NCBI RefSeq assembly: GCF_003150675.1
Contig: NZ_QGGB01000003.1
Location: 124,001 to 188,000, forward strand
From: Rhodohalobacter mucosus
GTDB taxonomy: Bacteria > Bacteroidota > Rhodothermia > Balneolales > Balneolaceae
Direction: 5' to 3'
DNA: 64,000 nt
Position 1 is the stretch's first letter. Each line of letters starts with the position of its first letter. The notes under the pieces are model-generated. The model was given only the letters and a program-made list of their open reading frames with translations. It had not been told where the DNA came from and ran no database searches. Made by a program: the position numbers and the translations under genes. Below, in pieces: positions 24,030 through 33,343 of the stretch.

Positions 24030-25514
24030 ATGAAAAACGTTTTATTCCTCTTCCTTTCTGTCGTTCTAACAATGTCACTTGCGCGGACCAGTCAGGCCCA
24101 AAGCAAGCTGTTGGGAGAAATTGACTTTCCGAATTCTGGAGCAGAAGCTGCGCAGTCTGATTTTATAGAGGGCGTAAAATTTCTTCACAACTTTGAATAT
24201 GAGGATGCAGAACGTGCATTTAAACGAGCCCGGGATATTGATCCTTCTTTTGCCCTGGCCTACTGGGGCGAGGCGATGACCCATAACCACCCTATCTGGT
24301 ACCGGCAGTACCGCGACGATGCGATGGCGGTACTCAATCAGCTGGGGCAAACCGTCCGGCAGAGGCAGGAGAAAGCAGGTACGCAAAGAGAAAAAGACTA
24401 TTTAATGAGCCTTGAAGTACTATACGGGAATACACCGGAATCGTCCGGGAAATCCAAGGAGGAGCGGGATGACCTGTATATGGAAACCATGAAGGAGCTC
24501 CATGAAAAGTATCCGGACGATCATGAGATAACGGCTTTTTACGGACTCTCCATACTTGGAACTGCACACGAGGGAAGAGATTATTTTATCTATATGAAAG
24601 CAGCCGCAGAGTTGTTTGATGTCTGGAATGAAAACCAAAAACATCCGGGAGCCGCGCACTACCTGATTCACTCATTTGACGATCCTGTGCACGCACCGCT
24701 GGGGCTTCCGATGGCCAAAGCCTATTCAGAGATTGCACCCGCAGCTGCGCACGCGCAGCATATGACGTCGCATATTTTCCTTGCACTGGGAATGTGGGAT
24801 GGCGTTATCGATGCCAATGAAACGGCCAGGGATGTGCAGACCGCACGCCAGGCTGAACTGAACGAAGCCCTCACCGTTTGTGGCCACTACCCGTGGTGGC
24901 TCCAGTACGGGTATCTGCAGGAGGGCAGGGTTCAGGATGCGATGAGCGTGCTGGAAACCTGCAGTGAACGCATTGAAGGAGATCCAAGCCAGTCGGAAAT
25001 GTGGCATTTTGCAGTAATGAGAGGTCACTATATCGTTGATACCGAAAATTGGGGAGATGCCAAAAACTGGATGGCAGAGATTGATGCAGAATCCTACGCT
25101 GCACGGAACTTCTACTTTACATCCGCACTGGCTGCTATCCACCGGGATGAAATGAGTGAAGCCAGAGACTATCTGGAAAAACTGGAGCAGTCGCCCGATG
25201 CACCGGAAAGGGATATTCAGTTGAATCAAATCAGGGGGCTGCTCTTAATTGCAGAGGGCAGAACCGATGAAGGTCTGGATCTGTTAAATCAGGCTGTAGC
25301 TGCAGAATTGGAGCTGCCGGTAGATTTCGGTCCGCCGTCGATTGTGAAGCCTTCCCTGGAGCTTCTGGGGGATGTGTTAATGGAGATGGGAAATCACAGC
25401 GAAGCTCACGAAGCCTATCAAAAACAGCTGGAGCGGACACCGAACAGGATGAGATCCGTTTCAGGAACGGAAAAGTCTGCACAGCTCTCGGGCGCTGCCG
25501 CATCCATGCAATAA
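24030..25514 (+). CDS. Secreted tetratricopeptide-repeat protein
   Basis: 494 aa with a signal peptide (residues 1-23, ending QAQS). TPR-like helices run through the sequence: GVKFLHNFEYEDAERAFKRARDIDPSFALAYWGEAMTHN near the start and LELLGDVLMEMGNHSEAHEAYQKQLERTP near the end. A central HAQHMTSHIFLALGMWD segment with clustered His is conserved in this family. Proposed location: periplasm; role: protein-protein scaffold, not defined. It stands alone, divergent from the Gfo/Idh gene. Confidence 0.82.
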   Translation: MKNVLFLFLSVVLTMSLARTSQAQSKLLGEIDFPNSGAEAAQSDFIEGVKFLHNFEYEDAERAFKRARDIDPSFALAYWGEAMTHNHPIWYRQYRDDAMAVLNQLGQTVRQRQEKAGTQREKDYLMSLEVLYGNTPESSGKSKEERDDLYMETMKELHEKYPDDHEITAFYGLSILGTAHEGRDYFIYMKAAAELFDVWNENQKHPGAAHYLIHSFDDPVHAPLGLPMAKAYSEIAPAAAHAQHMTSHIFLALGMWDGVIDANETARDVQTARQAELNEALTVCGHYPWWLQYGYLQEGRVQDAMSVLETCSERIEGDPSQSEMWHFAVMRGHYIVDTENWGDAKNWMAEIDAESYAARNFYFTSALAAIHRDEMSEARDYLEKLEQSPDAPERDIQLNQIRGLLLIAEGRTDEGLDLLNQAVAAELELPVDFGPPSIVKPSLELLGDVLMEMGNHSEAHEAYQKQLERTPNRMRSVSGTEKSAQLSGAAASMQ

Positions 25515-25842
25515 GAAATGACAAATGGTACTCCTGTACAGTATTGATCAGTCCGGGAAGCTGTAGCCTGTTCTGTGTTCCCGCATGCCAAAACCGGGAG
25601 AGCGTCCTCAGAAAAGAAGGTTCTGAAAATACTGAGAACTCACCGAAATAAACCTTATCTTAAAGGCTGTCTATTTTTCGGACAAGTCATAGGTGACTTC
25701 CCGTCATCCTATGTCTCCTTACCCTGATTTGAGATTGTACATCGCTCCAAAACCGGGTTGAGAAAAAAGCACAGGGAGTGACCGGATGAAGCGACTTTAT
25801 CCGTTCACGCACTACAAGATACTTTTTAGAACTTTACCTTAT
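25515..25842. other. Intergenic region before typA
   Basis: No gene seen. The typA frame stays open to 25786, but the conserved GTPase start is at 25843. A short GTTCT/AGAAC inverted pair near 25.62-25.66 kb has no T-tract. Confidence 0.4.
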
Positions 25843-27663
25843 ATGATCAAAGACATTCGAAATATCGCCATTATTGCTCACGTAGACCACGGAAAAACCA
25901 CTCTTGTGGACCAGATGCTGCGTCAGAGCGGAACATTCAGAGAGAATCAGCAGGTTGACGAGCGCGTCATGGACTCCGGTGACCTGGAGAAGGAGAAGGG
26001 CATTACGATCAGCTCCAAGAATACGGCCGTTCTCTGGAAAGGCACCAAAATCAATATCGTGGATACGCCCGGTCACGCCGACTTTGGCGGTGAGGTAGAG
26101 CGCATCCTGAAAATGGTGAACGGCGTTATTCTGCTTGTGGATGCAGCCGAAGGCCCGCTGCCCCAAACCAAGTTTGTGCTCCGCAAATCTCTTGCGCTGG
26201 GGTATCGTCCCATTGTGCTCATCAATAAGATCGACCGTAAAGATGCGCGTCCCGATGAAGTGCTCAACATGATTTTTGATCTTTTTGTATCCCTGGATGC
26301 GGATGACGAACAGCTCGACTTCCCTGTTCTCTACGCCATCGGTATTGAAGGAATTGCCAAAGAGGAGCTGGAGGAGGAGGGCAAAGACCTGTCGCCCCTG
26401 TTTGATCTGATCGTAAACCATATTCCCGCACCGGAGCAAAACGCAGATGCCCCGTTCAAAATGCTCGTGAGCAGCGTGGACTGGAACGACTATGTGGGCA
26501 GGATTGCCATTGGCCGCCTGGAGCAGGGTACCATCAAAACCAACCAGGAGATCGTGCTTCTCGACCGCAAGGGGAAGCAGAAGGAGAAGGCAAAGGCAAC
26601 CAAGCTGTTCACCTTTAACGGGCTGAACCGCGAGCCGGTGGATGCGGCCTATGCGGGAGATATTTTCGCTCTTGCAGGCTACGAGGACGTAGAGATCGGG
26701 GACACCCTGACCCATGTATCGGATCCTCGGCCAATCGACTACTATGACATCGATCAGCCCACCATGGCGATGTATTTCCGTGTGAACAATTCGCCTTTTG
26801 CAGGCAAGGAGGGTGACTATGTTACATCCAACATGATCAAAGACCGCCTCCAGAAGGAGATCCGTACCAACGTTTCCATTCGCGTGGAGCAGACCGACAA
26901 CCCGGATGTATTCCGTGTGGCCGGACGCGGGGAACTCCAGCTGGCCATTTTGATTGAAACGATGCGCCGCGAGGGATATGAGTTTGCAGTGTCGCGTCCG
27001 GAGGTGCTTTTCCGTGAAGTGGATGGCAAGCTTCACGAGCCGTTTGAGGAAGTGGTGATCGATGTGCACAGCGATTACAGCAACCGGGTGATTGACAATC
27101 TTCAGAAGCGCAAGGGAATCATGACTTCCATGGTGCAGGAAGGAGAGAATAACCGCATTGAGTTCAAGGTACCCTCACGAGGACTGATCGGCTTTCGGGG
27201 CGAGATGCTCACCGAAACAAGAGGAACAGGAATCATGCATCAGCAATTTGACGAGTACGGTCCCTTTGCGGGTGAGATTCCGGGACGCACACGTGGTGCA
27301 CTCATATCACTGGAGCAGGGTGATGTAACTCCGTATGCCCTTGAAGGCCTGCAGGATCGCGGACAGTTTATCGTCGAGCCGGGAAATCCGGTCTATACGG
27401 GTCAGGTGGTTGGAATTAACAACCGGGCCGATGATCTGGTGATTAACGTTGTGAAAAAGAAAAACCTCACAAACCACCGGGCTACGCAAACGGCTGATTC
27501 AGTAAAAATCTCCCAGGCAAAAAAGATGAGCCTGGAGCAGTGCATTGAATTTATTGACCGAGACGAACTTCTTGAGGTAACGCCAAAAAGTCTGCGAATC
27601 CGTAAGCTTTACCTCGATCATAATGAGCGAAAGAGGGCGGAGAAGAAGAAAGAGCTGGTTTAA
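25843..27663 (+). CDS. typA: Ribosome-associated GTPase TypA/BipA
   Basis: 606 aa from the ATG at 25843, the normal size. The translational GTPase domain has G1 [10 protein letters not shown]2 KGITI, G3 [14 protein letters not shown] and G4 NKIDR, followed by EF-G-like domains ([18 protein letters not shown]) and the TypA-specific C-terminus ([28 protein letters not shown]). It binds the 70S ribosome and helps 50S assembly and translation under stress or cold. The 19 residues available upstream (to 25786) do not match the family, which starts [20 protein letters not shown]-like. Stands alone. Confidence 0.97.
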   Translation: MIKDIRNIAIIAHVDHGKTTLVDQMLRQSGTFRENQQVDERVMDSGDLEKEKGITISSKNTAVLWKGTKINIVDTPGHADFGGEVERILKMVNGVILLVDAAEGPLPQTKFVLRKSLALGYRPIVLINKIDRKDARPDEVLNMIFDLFVSLDADDEQLDFPVLYAIGIEGIAKEELEEEGKDLSPLFDLIVNHIPAPEQNADAPFKMLVSSVDWNDYVGRIAIGRLEQGTIKTNQEIVLLDRKGKQKEKAKATKLFTFNGLNREPVDAAYAGDIFALAGYEDVEIGDTLTHVSDPRPIDYYDIDQPTMAMYFRVNNSPFAGKEGDYVTSNMIKDRLQKEIRTNVSIRVEQTDNPDVFRVAGRGELQLAILIETMRREGYEFAVSRPEVLFREVDGKLHEPFEEVVIDVHSDYSNRVIDNLQKRKGIMTSMVQEGENNRIEFKVPSRGLIGFRGEMLTETRGTGIMHQQFDEYGPFAGEIPGRTRGALISLEQGDVTPYALEGLQDRGQFIVEPGNPVYTGQVVGINNRADDLVINVVKKKNLTNHRATQTADSVKISQAKKMSLEQCIEFIDRDELLEVTPKSLRIRKLYLDHNERKRAEKKKELV

Positions 27664-27775
27664 TCATCCATCCGCTTGTAGGATAAACCACCAATTTCCG
27701 CACAGGATACTACCTACAAAAAGTGTTCCGTAAATCCGTTAGGTTGGATTATACCAAACGTAATCTGCGGAACCA

Positions 27776-29257
27776 ATGGAAGCACATCTGCTCCTGGAAG
27801 CAAAACTGGAAATGATTGGGTCTGTCACCGATTTCACATACAAATGGTGTGTGAATATGGGGCTGGATCAGCAGAGTGCTGCCCGGATGTCGCTCTGCAT
27901 GGACGAAGTACTGACCGACATTGTTCTCTACGCATTTAAGGGTGAAAAAGGATATGTGGAGATCTGGTACCAGTATTCCCCTTCCGAAATAGAGCTGATC
28001 ATCCAGGAGAAAGGGGAGCCCTACGACCCCGCGAAGTACACCTACAATCCTGAACATGCACTCGCCGAAAATGACTTCAAGGGAGCCTCTCAGGAAACGG
28101 TAAAGCAGATGGCGGATGATTTTCTGTTTTTAAACCGTGGAAAAGATGGAAAAGAGTATCGGATAGTCAGAAAATTCAGGTTTCCACATATTCTCGATGT
28201 TGTTCCCGCCGGGTATGATTTTAACGGTGAGGATGAGGAGGAAGACGCTGAAGCAGAGCAGAATTTCCTCATCACGCCGGTTACCAGCGAGGATGCGGAA
28301 GATATCGCCAAATTAATCTATCGCTCCTACAGTTACAGCTATCCCAAAGAGGATTTATACTTTCCGCAAAGGATTGAAACGGCAATCCGCAACGAATATA
28401 AATACGGCACCATTGTCCGAACGGAGTCGGGACGCCCCGTAGGGTATTTTGCGGTCGTAAAAAGTACCGATTCCATGATCGGAGAAGTGACCGAGGCAGT
28501 TGTATCACCCGCCTACCGCAATCGCGGCCTGATGAAAAAAATGATGCTGAACCTGATCGAAATGAGCCGGCAAAGAGGATTGTCCGGTCTCTTCGGCATG
28601 GCTCTTACAAACCACATTTTCAGTCAGAAGGTTAACAGTAAATATGGTTTTAAAAGTGCAGCACTGATCATTTCAAAGACCGGTAAACGCATTTTCAAGG
28701 GAATGGAAAAGAGCCACCTGGATATGGTGAGTGTTGTACTCGACTTTTTGCCTCTCACAAAGCAGTGGGTGCGTCCACCGGTACTGCCGGAAATCTACGC
28801 CGGTCTTATCACGGAAATCTATGATCAGTTTGACGATCCCGTTCCTGCACGATCCGACGACGAACCGGTATCAAGTCGCAAGACAAAAACAGACATGCAG
28901 CTCTCCATCAACTACGAAAGTCAGTCTGCACTGATAACGGTGAAAACGTATGGTGCCACATTCGAGGAAAGCTGTGCGCGTATGCTGAAAAGTACGGAGG
29001 AGATTACACTTACGTCACTGTATATCGATTTGCCAATGAACGACACCTATATCGATACAGCTATATCCTGGCTGAAAAAGAATGGGTTTATTCTCTCCGG
29101 ACTGATGCCATTTTTCCATCAGGAACAGGATTATCTGAGAATGCAGAAAATAGTCAATGATGTGAAATTTGATGAGATCGAGACGTTTACCGATATAGCC
29201 GGAAAGCTGAAAAATGTGATTCAGAATGAATACAATGAACTACAAAAAGACCAGTGA
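27776..29257 (+). CDS. HATPase-like domain fused to GNAT acetyltransferase
   Basis: 493 aa. Residues 1-135 resemble the RsbW-type anti-sigma kinase fold (HATPase_c_2), but the ATP-binding motifs are degenerate: the N-box reads DEVLTD with Asp48 where Asn is expected, the D-x-G box reads EKGEPYDP, and the Gly-rich lid is missing. Residues 165-310 are a GNAT domain with acetyl-CoA motif VSPAYRNRGLMKKMM. The last 150 residues form a further unassigned domain. The following gene is an STAS protein overlapping by 32 bp, as expected for a partner-switch pair. Probable role: acetyltransferase controlled by STAS partner binding; ATP use is doubtful. Confidence 0.82.
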   Translation: MEAHLLLEAKLEMIGSVTDFTYKWCVNMGLDQQSAARMSLCMDEVLTDIVLYAFKGEKGYVEIWYQYSPSEIELIIQEKGEPYDPAKYTYNPEHALAENDFKGASQETVKQMADDFLFLNRGKDGKEYRIVRKFRFPHILDVVPAGYDFNGEDEEEDAEAEQNFLITPVTSEDAEDIAKLIYRSYSYSYPKEDLYFPQRIETAIRNEYKYGTIVRTESGRPVGYFAVVKSTDSMIGEVTEAVVSPAYRNRGLMKKMMLNLIEMSRQRGLSGLFGMALTNHIFSQKVNSKYGFKSAALIISKTGKRIFKGMEKSHLDMVSVVLDFLPLTKQWVRPPVLPEIYAGLITEIYDQFDDPVPARSDDEPVSSRKTKTDMQLSINYESQSALITVKTYGATFEESCARMLKSTEEITLTSLYIDLPMNDTYIDTAISWLKKNGFILSGLMPFFHQEQDYLRMQKIVNDVKFDEIETFTDIAGKLKNVIQNEYNELQKDQ

Positions 29258-29525
29258 CAGATTGGAGGTTACGCTTTCGGGTGATTTTAATCTGAATGCG
29301 GTAAAGAAGATATCGGATTTACTGGATGACAGAAGTGAGCTTGCCATTGACTTCGGCCAGGCACGCTTCGCAAATAGCAAAGCAATCATATTTCTGCACA
29401 AAATAATGACGAGCAAGCAGCCCGTTAAGGTCAGTCTGAAAAATCCGCCTAAAATATTTTTCGAACTTTTGCAGACGCTGGGATTGCATGAAAACTGGAA
29501 TCTTGATGACATTGTTGAACCCTAA
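29226..29525 (+). CDS. STAS-domain protein (anti-sigma-factor antagonist-like)
   Basis: 99 aa from the first ATG, 96 from the ATG at 29235, both overlapping the end of the HATPase-GNAT gene, which indicates translational coupling. The STAS core is visible: RLEVTLSGDFNLNAVKKIS, then ELAIDFGQARFANSKAIIFL, where Ser51 (first numbering) is at the place of the phosphorylated Ser in SpoIIAA/RsbV proteins, and VSLKNPPKIFFELLQTLGLHENW. It is expected to bind the HATPase-like domain encoded just before. No sigma-factor gene is adjacent. Confidence 0.82.
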   Translation: MNTMNYKKTSDRLEVTLSGDFNLNAVKKISDLLDDRSELAIDFGQARFANSKAIIFLHKIMTSKQPVKVSLKNPPKIFFELLQTLGLHENWNLDDIVEP

Positions 29526-29536
29526 TACGCAATCCA

Positions 29537-30142
29537 ATGGAAGACGATAAGCCCACTTTAACCACTCTCAACCTTGATTTTCCGGTATGGGAACAGATCT
29601 TTACCGTACATCCCCTGGTTATTGTCGGTACGACAGATGAGAATGACGAACCGAATTTAGCTCCCAAACATATGGCCTTTCCGCTTGGCTGGAAAAACTA
29701 TTTCGGTTTTGTATGTACTCCGCGTCATGCAACGTATCAAAACATTAAGAAAACAGGTGTGTTTACCGTAACCTATCCCAAACCCGATCAGGTTGTAATC
29801 ACCAGTTTAACAGCCACGCCGCGGTGTGATGACGGCACCAAACCGGACCTGGAGGCGGTTAAAACCTTCCCGGCTTCAGAGATCAAAGGTCACTTTGTGG
29901 AGGACGGTTATCTGTTTCTGGAATGCAAACTGGTGAAATTCGTGGATGGATTTGGGGATAATAGCTTGATTCTGGCTGAAATTATCGCTGCAAGAGCCTG
30001 GAATGATGTCATCAAAAATCCATCACACTCCGACAATGAGTTGATCTACAATCATCCGCAGCTGGTATATGTTGCCCCGGGACGCTATGCGATTGTCAGT
30101 GAAACACAGTCGTTTCCTTTTCCCGACGATTTTAAAAAATGA
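29537..30142 (+). CDS. Flavin reductase-like FMN-binding protein
   Basis: 201 aa with the FMN-binding split-barrel pattern: VGTTDENDEPNLAPKHMAFP, FGFVCTPRHATYQNIKKTGVFTV, and LECKLVKFVDGFGDNSLILAEIIAARA. Such proteins reduce free flavin with NAD(P)H or serve as flavin-dependent binding proteins. It begins 11 bp after the STAS gene and 3 bp before the M20 peptidase, so it is within a four-gene unit. Confidence 0.88.
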   Translation: MEDDKPTLTTLNLDFPVWEQIFTVHPLVIVGTTDENDEPNLAPKHMAFPLGWKNYFGFVCTPRHATYQNIKKTGVFTVTYPKPDQVVITSLTATPRCDDGTKPDLEAVKTFPASEIKGHFVEDGYLFLECKLVKFVDGFGDNSLILAEIIAARAWNDVIKNPSHSDNELIYNHPQLVYVAPGRYAIVSETQSFPFPDDFKK

Positions 30143-30145
30143 GCC

Positions 30146-31315
30146 ATGGTCACGAAGAAAGAATCTGAAGCGATACTTGATGAATGCCTTTCACGTAAAA
30201 AGGAGTATCTGAACCTTTTAGGAAGGCTGGTAAAAATTGAGACACCACCGGCCGATTCCAGGGCACATCAAAAGTTGTTCGGCGTACTGGAGAAGGAGCT
30301 CTCATCGGTGCGATACCTTAGCAGCCACTACCCCGGCATTAACAGCGGGGGACAGATTTTAGCAAAACCGGAATCCCTGAACGGCAGCTGTTATCAATTG
30401 ATGCTGGGACATATTGATACCGTCTGGCCCAAAGGAACACTTGATAAGATGCCGTTTGCACATGAGGGCGACGTGTATAAAGGGCCTGGCATTTATGATA
30501 TGAAAGCCGGTATCACCATGATGATTCAGGCGCTTAAAATCATGAACGATCTTGAATTGAGCCCTCGCGTAACTCCGGTAATTTTTATCAATTCTGACGA
30601 GGAGACGGGCAGCCGGGACTCCGTTTACAGAATTCGTAACCTGGCAAGGGCGATGAACCGTGTGTACGTGCTGGAGCCGTCGCTGGATCCCGAAGGAAAG
30701 CTGAAGACACGGCGGAAGGGGGTCGGGCATTTCGATGTGATCATAAAAGGTGTATCGTCGCATGCGGGAATCGAACCCGAAAAGGGCAGAAGTGCCATTG
30801 TGGAACTCTCATTTCTAATCCAAAAACTGAATGAACTGAACGACCCGGAGAACGGAATTTCGGTAAATGTGGGGAAAATAGGCGGAGGCACCAATACGAA
30901 CGTGGTTGCGGGCGAGAGCAGTGCTGCTGTTGACGTACGGGTCTTGACGAAAAAAGACGCGGAGCGAATCAGGGAAAGTATTCTGGATATTGAACCGACA
31001 ACACCCGGAGTGGAACTGCAGATTACCGGGGGTTTCAAGCGCCCCCCACTGGTGCGTAACCAGAGAAACAGAACGCTTTGGAACGAAGCCGTCAAAATCA
31101 GCAAAAGACTGGGAATCGGGCTTTCAGAAGGAATATCCGGAGGCGGATCGGACGGCAGCTATACAAGTCTTTTTACTGCAACACTTGATGGCCTGGGAGC
31201 GGTAGGCGATGGCGCGCATAGTCCAACGGAAAAGATTTTTCTGGATAAAACGCTTGAACGTATCGCACTGCTGATTCACCTTCTGATGCTTCCAGAACAG
31301 AAAACTGCAGAGTAA
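30146..31315 (+). CDS. M20-family metallopeptidase (glutamate carboxypeptidase-like)
   Basis: 389 aa. Zinc ligands are visible in LGHIDTVWPKG (His), GIYDMKAG (bridging Asp) and SDEETGSRDS (catalytic Glu followed by the ligand Glu), with further sites in VLEPS and near the end GAVGDGAHSPTEKIF. A dimerisation domain sits in the middle (VGHFDVIIKGVSSHAGIEPEKGRSAI). The closest named type is the CPG2-like carboxypeptidase that removes C-terminal glutamate from peptides or folates, but the real substrate is unknown. Last gene of the HATPase-GNAT/STAS/flavin unit. Confidence 0.92.
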   Translation: MVTKKESEAILDECLSRKKEYLNLLGRLVKIETPPADSRAHQKLFGVLEKELSSVRYLSSHYPGINSGGQILAKPESLNGSCYQLMLGHIDTVWPKGTLDKMPFAHEGDVYKGPGIYDMKAGITMMIQALKIMNDLELSPRVTPVIFINSDEETGSRDSVYRIRNLARAMNRVYVLEPSLDPEGKLKTRRKGVGHFDVIIKGVSSHAGIEPEKGRSAIVELSFLIQKLNELNDPENGISVNVGKIGGGTNTNVVAGESSAAVDVRVLTKKDAERIRESILDIEPTTPGVELQITGGFKRPPLVRNQRNRTLWNEAVKISKRLGIGLSEGISGGGSDGSYTSLFTATLDGLGAVGDGAHSPTEKIFLDKTLERIALLIHLLMLPEQKTAE

Positions 31316-31389
31316 TTATTTCGGCCGGGTATGATAATGATACAGAACGATTTCGTCCGTCGCTGGCCATATCGGGTGAATCACCTCTA

Positions 31390-33003
31390 TCACTCAAGCC
31401 GGATGTTTTGTCCCGATGGATATCTCACCTCATAGACAAGCTCAAGCGTGATCATTTCCGAAGGTTCAACAGTCAGCACCCAGTTAACAAAGCCGGTCTC
31501 ATTGGTAAGATCACCGCCGCTAAGCTCGGTTGCCGTTACCTCAATTTCTTCGCGGACGCTGACGGGGATCTGGTCCATCAGCTCTATTTCAACCGGGTAG
31601 CCCTTTGTGTTCCGGATACTGATCTCATGCGCGACGGTTTGAGTGACCCTGTTTCTGAAAAAGGATCGTTCGCTTCTTTCCCCGGATTTTTCCCTGGTAA
31701 CAACAATACCGTTGTCGCGGCCGAATGAGACCTCGAGGGTATCGGATACGGTTTGTGGATTCAGGTAGGTTTGTCCCACAAAGGTGTCCTCAAGGTGGAG
31801 CATCGCAGATCCAGGAAGTAAGAACGTATCTTCCCATTCAGGGATATTGGCAAGTAGAATGGCCCCCTCCTGAATCTTTGGAACGGAGAAGTAAGTGAAA
31901 TCGGCAGGCACAGAATACTCTTCCAGCGTGAGACGGCTTCTCTCATTTCCGGATTCGATGGTTTGCCTGTCTCTGAGCATAAATTGTCGGGCTATCATTG
32001 ATTCAGATCGGAATGACGGGGGTGGTGGGGGTGGCATTGCCAGGCTTGCGCCGAGGTCAGCAGACTCTGCATTGCCGCTTACTACAAGTTCATCCAACTC
32101 AGCTCTCCTGCGTTCCAGCACAGTCATTTGGGGTTCAAAAAAGTCCAGAAACCATGGATCCAAATTCGGAGTAGTGGTACCTCTTTGTGGTATTCGTGTG
32201 GAGAGGGTTATTTCCACATCTTGCCATGTTTGATTCGTATTGTTGTAAACTATTGCAGCCAGTTTCCCTGATATATCTTCATCGACACCTTGTACCCGCA
32301 ACTCGTATTCCGGCTTCCATCCTGCTCGGCTTACCTGGTAGGAAATCTCCGTATCGAAGCTGCCGGGTGTTGGATTGTTTACCTCTACAAGAAGTTCTCC
32401 TTCAGATATATAGGGCTGATATCCCGGCTGCTGCAGGGCCCGGTTAATCTCATTAAGTCTGGTTCGCAGAGTTTGAAGGGAATCGGAAAGCTGTATTGTT
32501 TCGGTCTTCAAGTCCCGAATGCGCTCTCGGTGAAGGGTGAGCAGGTCTCTCAGTGAATCGTTATTTCCAGCTTCCGGTTCACGATTTACGGATAGCATCT
32601 CCATTTCGTAGTCGATTACCTGCTGATCAATTTGCACTGAACGGATAGTCGCTTCAAGCATCTCTTTTTCTGACTCCAGCCTGGCAATACTGTCCGCATT
32701 CACAGTTGCTCTCCGTCTGGTGACTCTGTGACTGACTGAAACGATTTCAACGTTTCCACCCAGCCCGATTGTGCTGGTTGATGCATTAATCTCCCGGTTC
32801 AGTCCTGAAAAAACGATGGTTTGATTGCCGGAGGGTATATCAACTGATACGTGATGGGTGATTTGTGCTCCTTCCGGAAAAAGGGTTACAGAGGTAACGG
32901 GCGGCTCAATATTGATTTCAGGATCCTGATTTAAATCAGTTTCAGGCGTCTGCAGCTGAAGCCCTGTTAATAGCCAGATAGTCAGTATGATTGGAATATG
33001 CAT
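31390..33003 (-). CDS. Mucoidy-inhibitor MuiA-like (DUF4140/DUF4139) secreted protein
   Basis: 537 aa with a signal peptide (residues 1-18). N-terminal DUF4140 is recognisable in VTSVTLFPEGAQITHHVSVDIPSGNQTIVFSGL, a coiled coil spans about residues 100-195 (SEKEMLEATIRSVQIDQQVID to LNEINRALQQ), and DUF4139 follows from ISYQVSRAGWKPEYELRVQGV to the C-terminus with its beta-rich domain. The function is unknown beyond cell-envelope location; MuiA affects mucoid growth in E. coli-type plasmids. It is convergent with the M20 gene. Confidence 0.88.
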   Translation of the reverse strand: MHIPIILTIWLLTGLQLQTPETDLNQDPEINIEPPVTSVTLFPEGAQITHHVSVDIPSGNQTIVFSGLNREINASTSTIGLGGNVEIVSVSHRVTRRRATVNADSIARLESEKEMLEATIRSVQIDQQVIDYEMEMLSVNREPEAGNNDSLRDLLTLHRERIRDLKTETIQLSDSLQTLRTRLNEINRALQQPGYQPYISEGELLVEVNNPTPGSFDTEISYQVSRAGWKPEYELRVQGVDEDISGKLAAIVYNNTNQTWQDVEITLSTRIPQRGTTTPNLDPWFLDFFEPQMTVLERRRAELDELVVSGNAESADLGASLAMPPPPPPSFRSESMIARQFMLRDRQTIESGNERSRLTLEEYSVPADFTYFSVPKIQEGAILLANIPEWEDTFLLPGSAMLHLEDTFVGQTYLNPQTVSDTLEVSFGRDNGIVVTREKSGERSERSFFRNRVTQTVAHEISIRNTKGYPVEIELMDQIPVSVREEIEVTATELSGGDLTNETGFVNWVLTVEPSEMITLELVYEVRYPSGQNIRLE

Positions 33004-33197
33004 GGATACGGGTCGTTTCAGTATAGAAGTCGTTTACATTCACATCAAACAGGCATCTCTGCGATATATTGTATGATATGATTCAACTATAGTACTATAA
33101 AAGCAAAGCCTCCGCAACGTAAACCTGATCTGGTATGGAATGGAATCCGTTTTCTTCCATTTTATCCCTATTTTCAATACTTAACGTCAGTTTGAGA

Positions 33198-33221
33198 TAA
33201 GGAAATGAACCGAAAAAGTCC
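33198..33221. repeat. Dispersed 24-bp repeat, copy 1
   Basis: An exact 24-bp match to 63153-63176, beginning TAAGGAAATGAACC and ending AAAGTCC. It is followed here by a C6/G6 hairpin and a CTCCGTC/GACGGAG hairpin, whereas copy 2 is followed by a different GC-rich stretch. Confidence 0.8.
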
Positions 33222-33266
33222 CCCCTCGGGGGGGAGACTACCATTGCCCTCCGTCAGCCGACGGAG
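33220..33266. repeat. Two hairpins following repeat copy 1
   Basis: CCCCCC-TC-GGGGGG at 33220-33233 and CTCCGTC-AGCC-GACGGAG at 33249-33266. Neither has a T-tract on the relevant strand. Likely part of a dispersed non-coding repeat unit. Confidence 0.6.
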
Positions 33267-33343
33267 TGACACTCTTCAACAAACTCTTATGTCGAACACA
33301 CGTTACTTACTAATTAACATTCATCTTATTCAACACATTACAG

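Larger units (their letters stand above)
33004..33343. other. Intergenic region with a dispersed repeat and two hairpins
   Basis: Divergent region between the MuiA-like and phosphoesterase genes. It contains the repeat at 33198-33221 and hairpins at 33220-33233 and 33249-33266. The ORF beginning at the ATG inside the repeat is not a gene. Confidence 0.5.

Noticed and set aside
24030-25514. Idea that the secreted TPR protein is a SusD-like lipoprotein
   Set aside because: It has a cleavable signal without lipobox Cys and lacks SusD architecture; its TonB gene is 4 kb away and paired with DUF4249.
27670-27720. TTGTAGG/CCTACAA inverted pair after typA as terminator
   Set aside because: Loop of about 30 nt and no T-tract.
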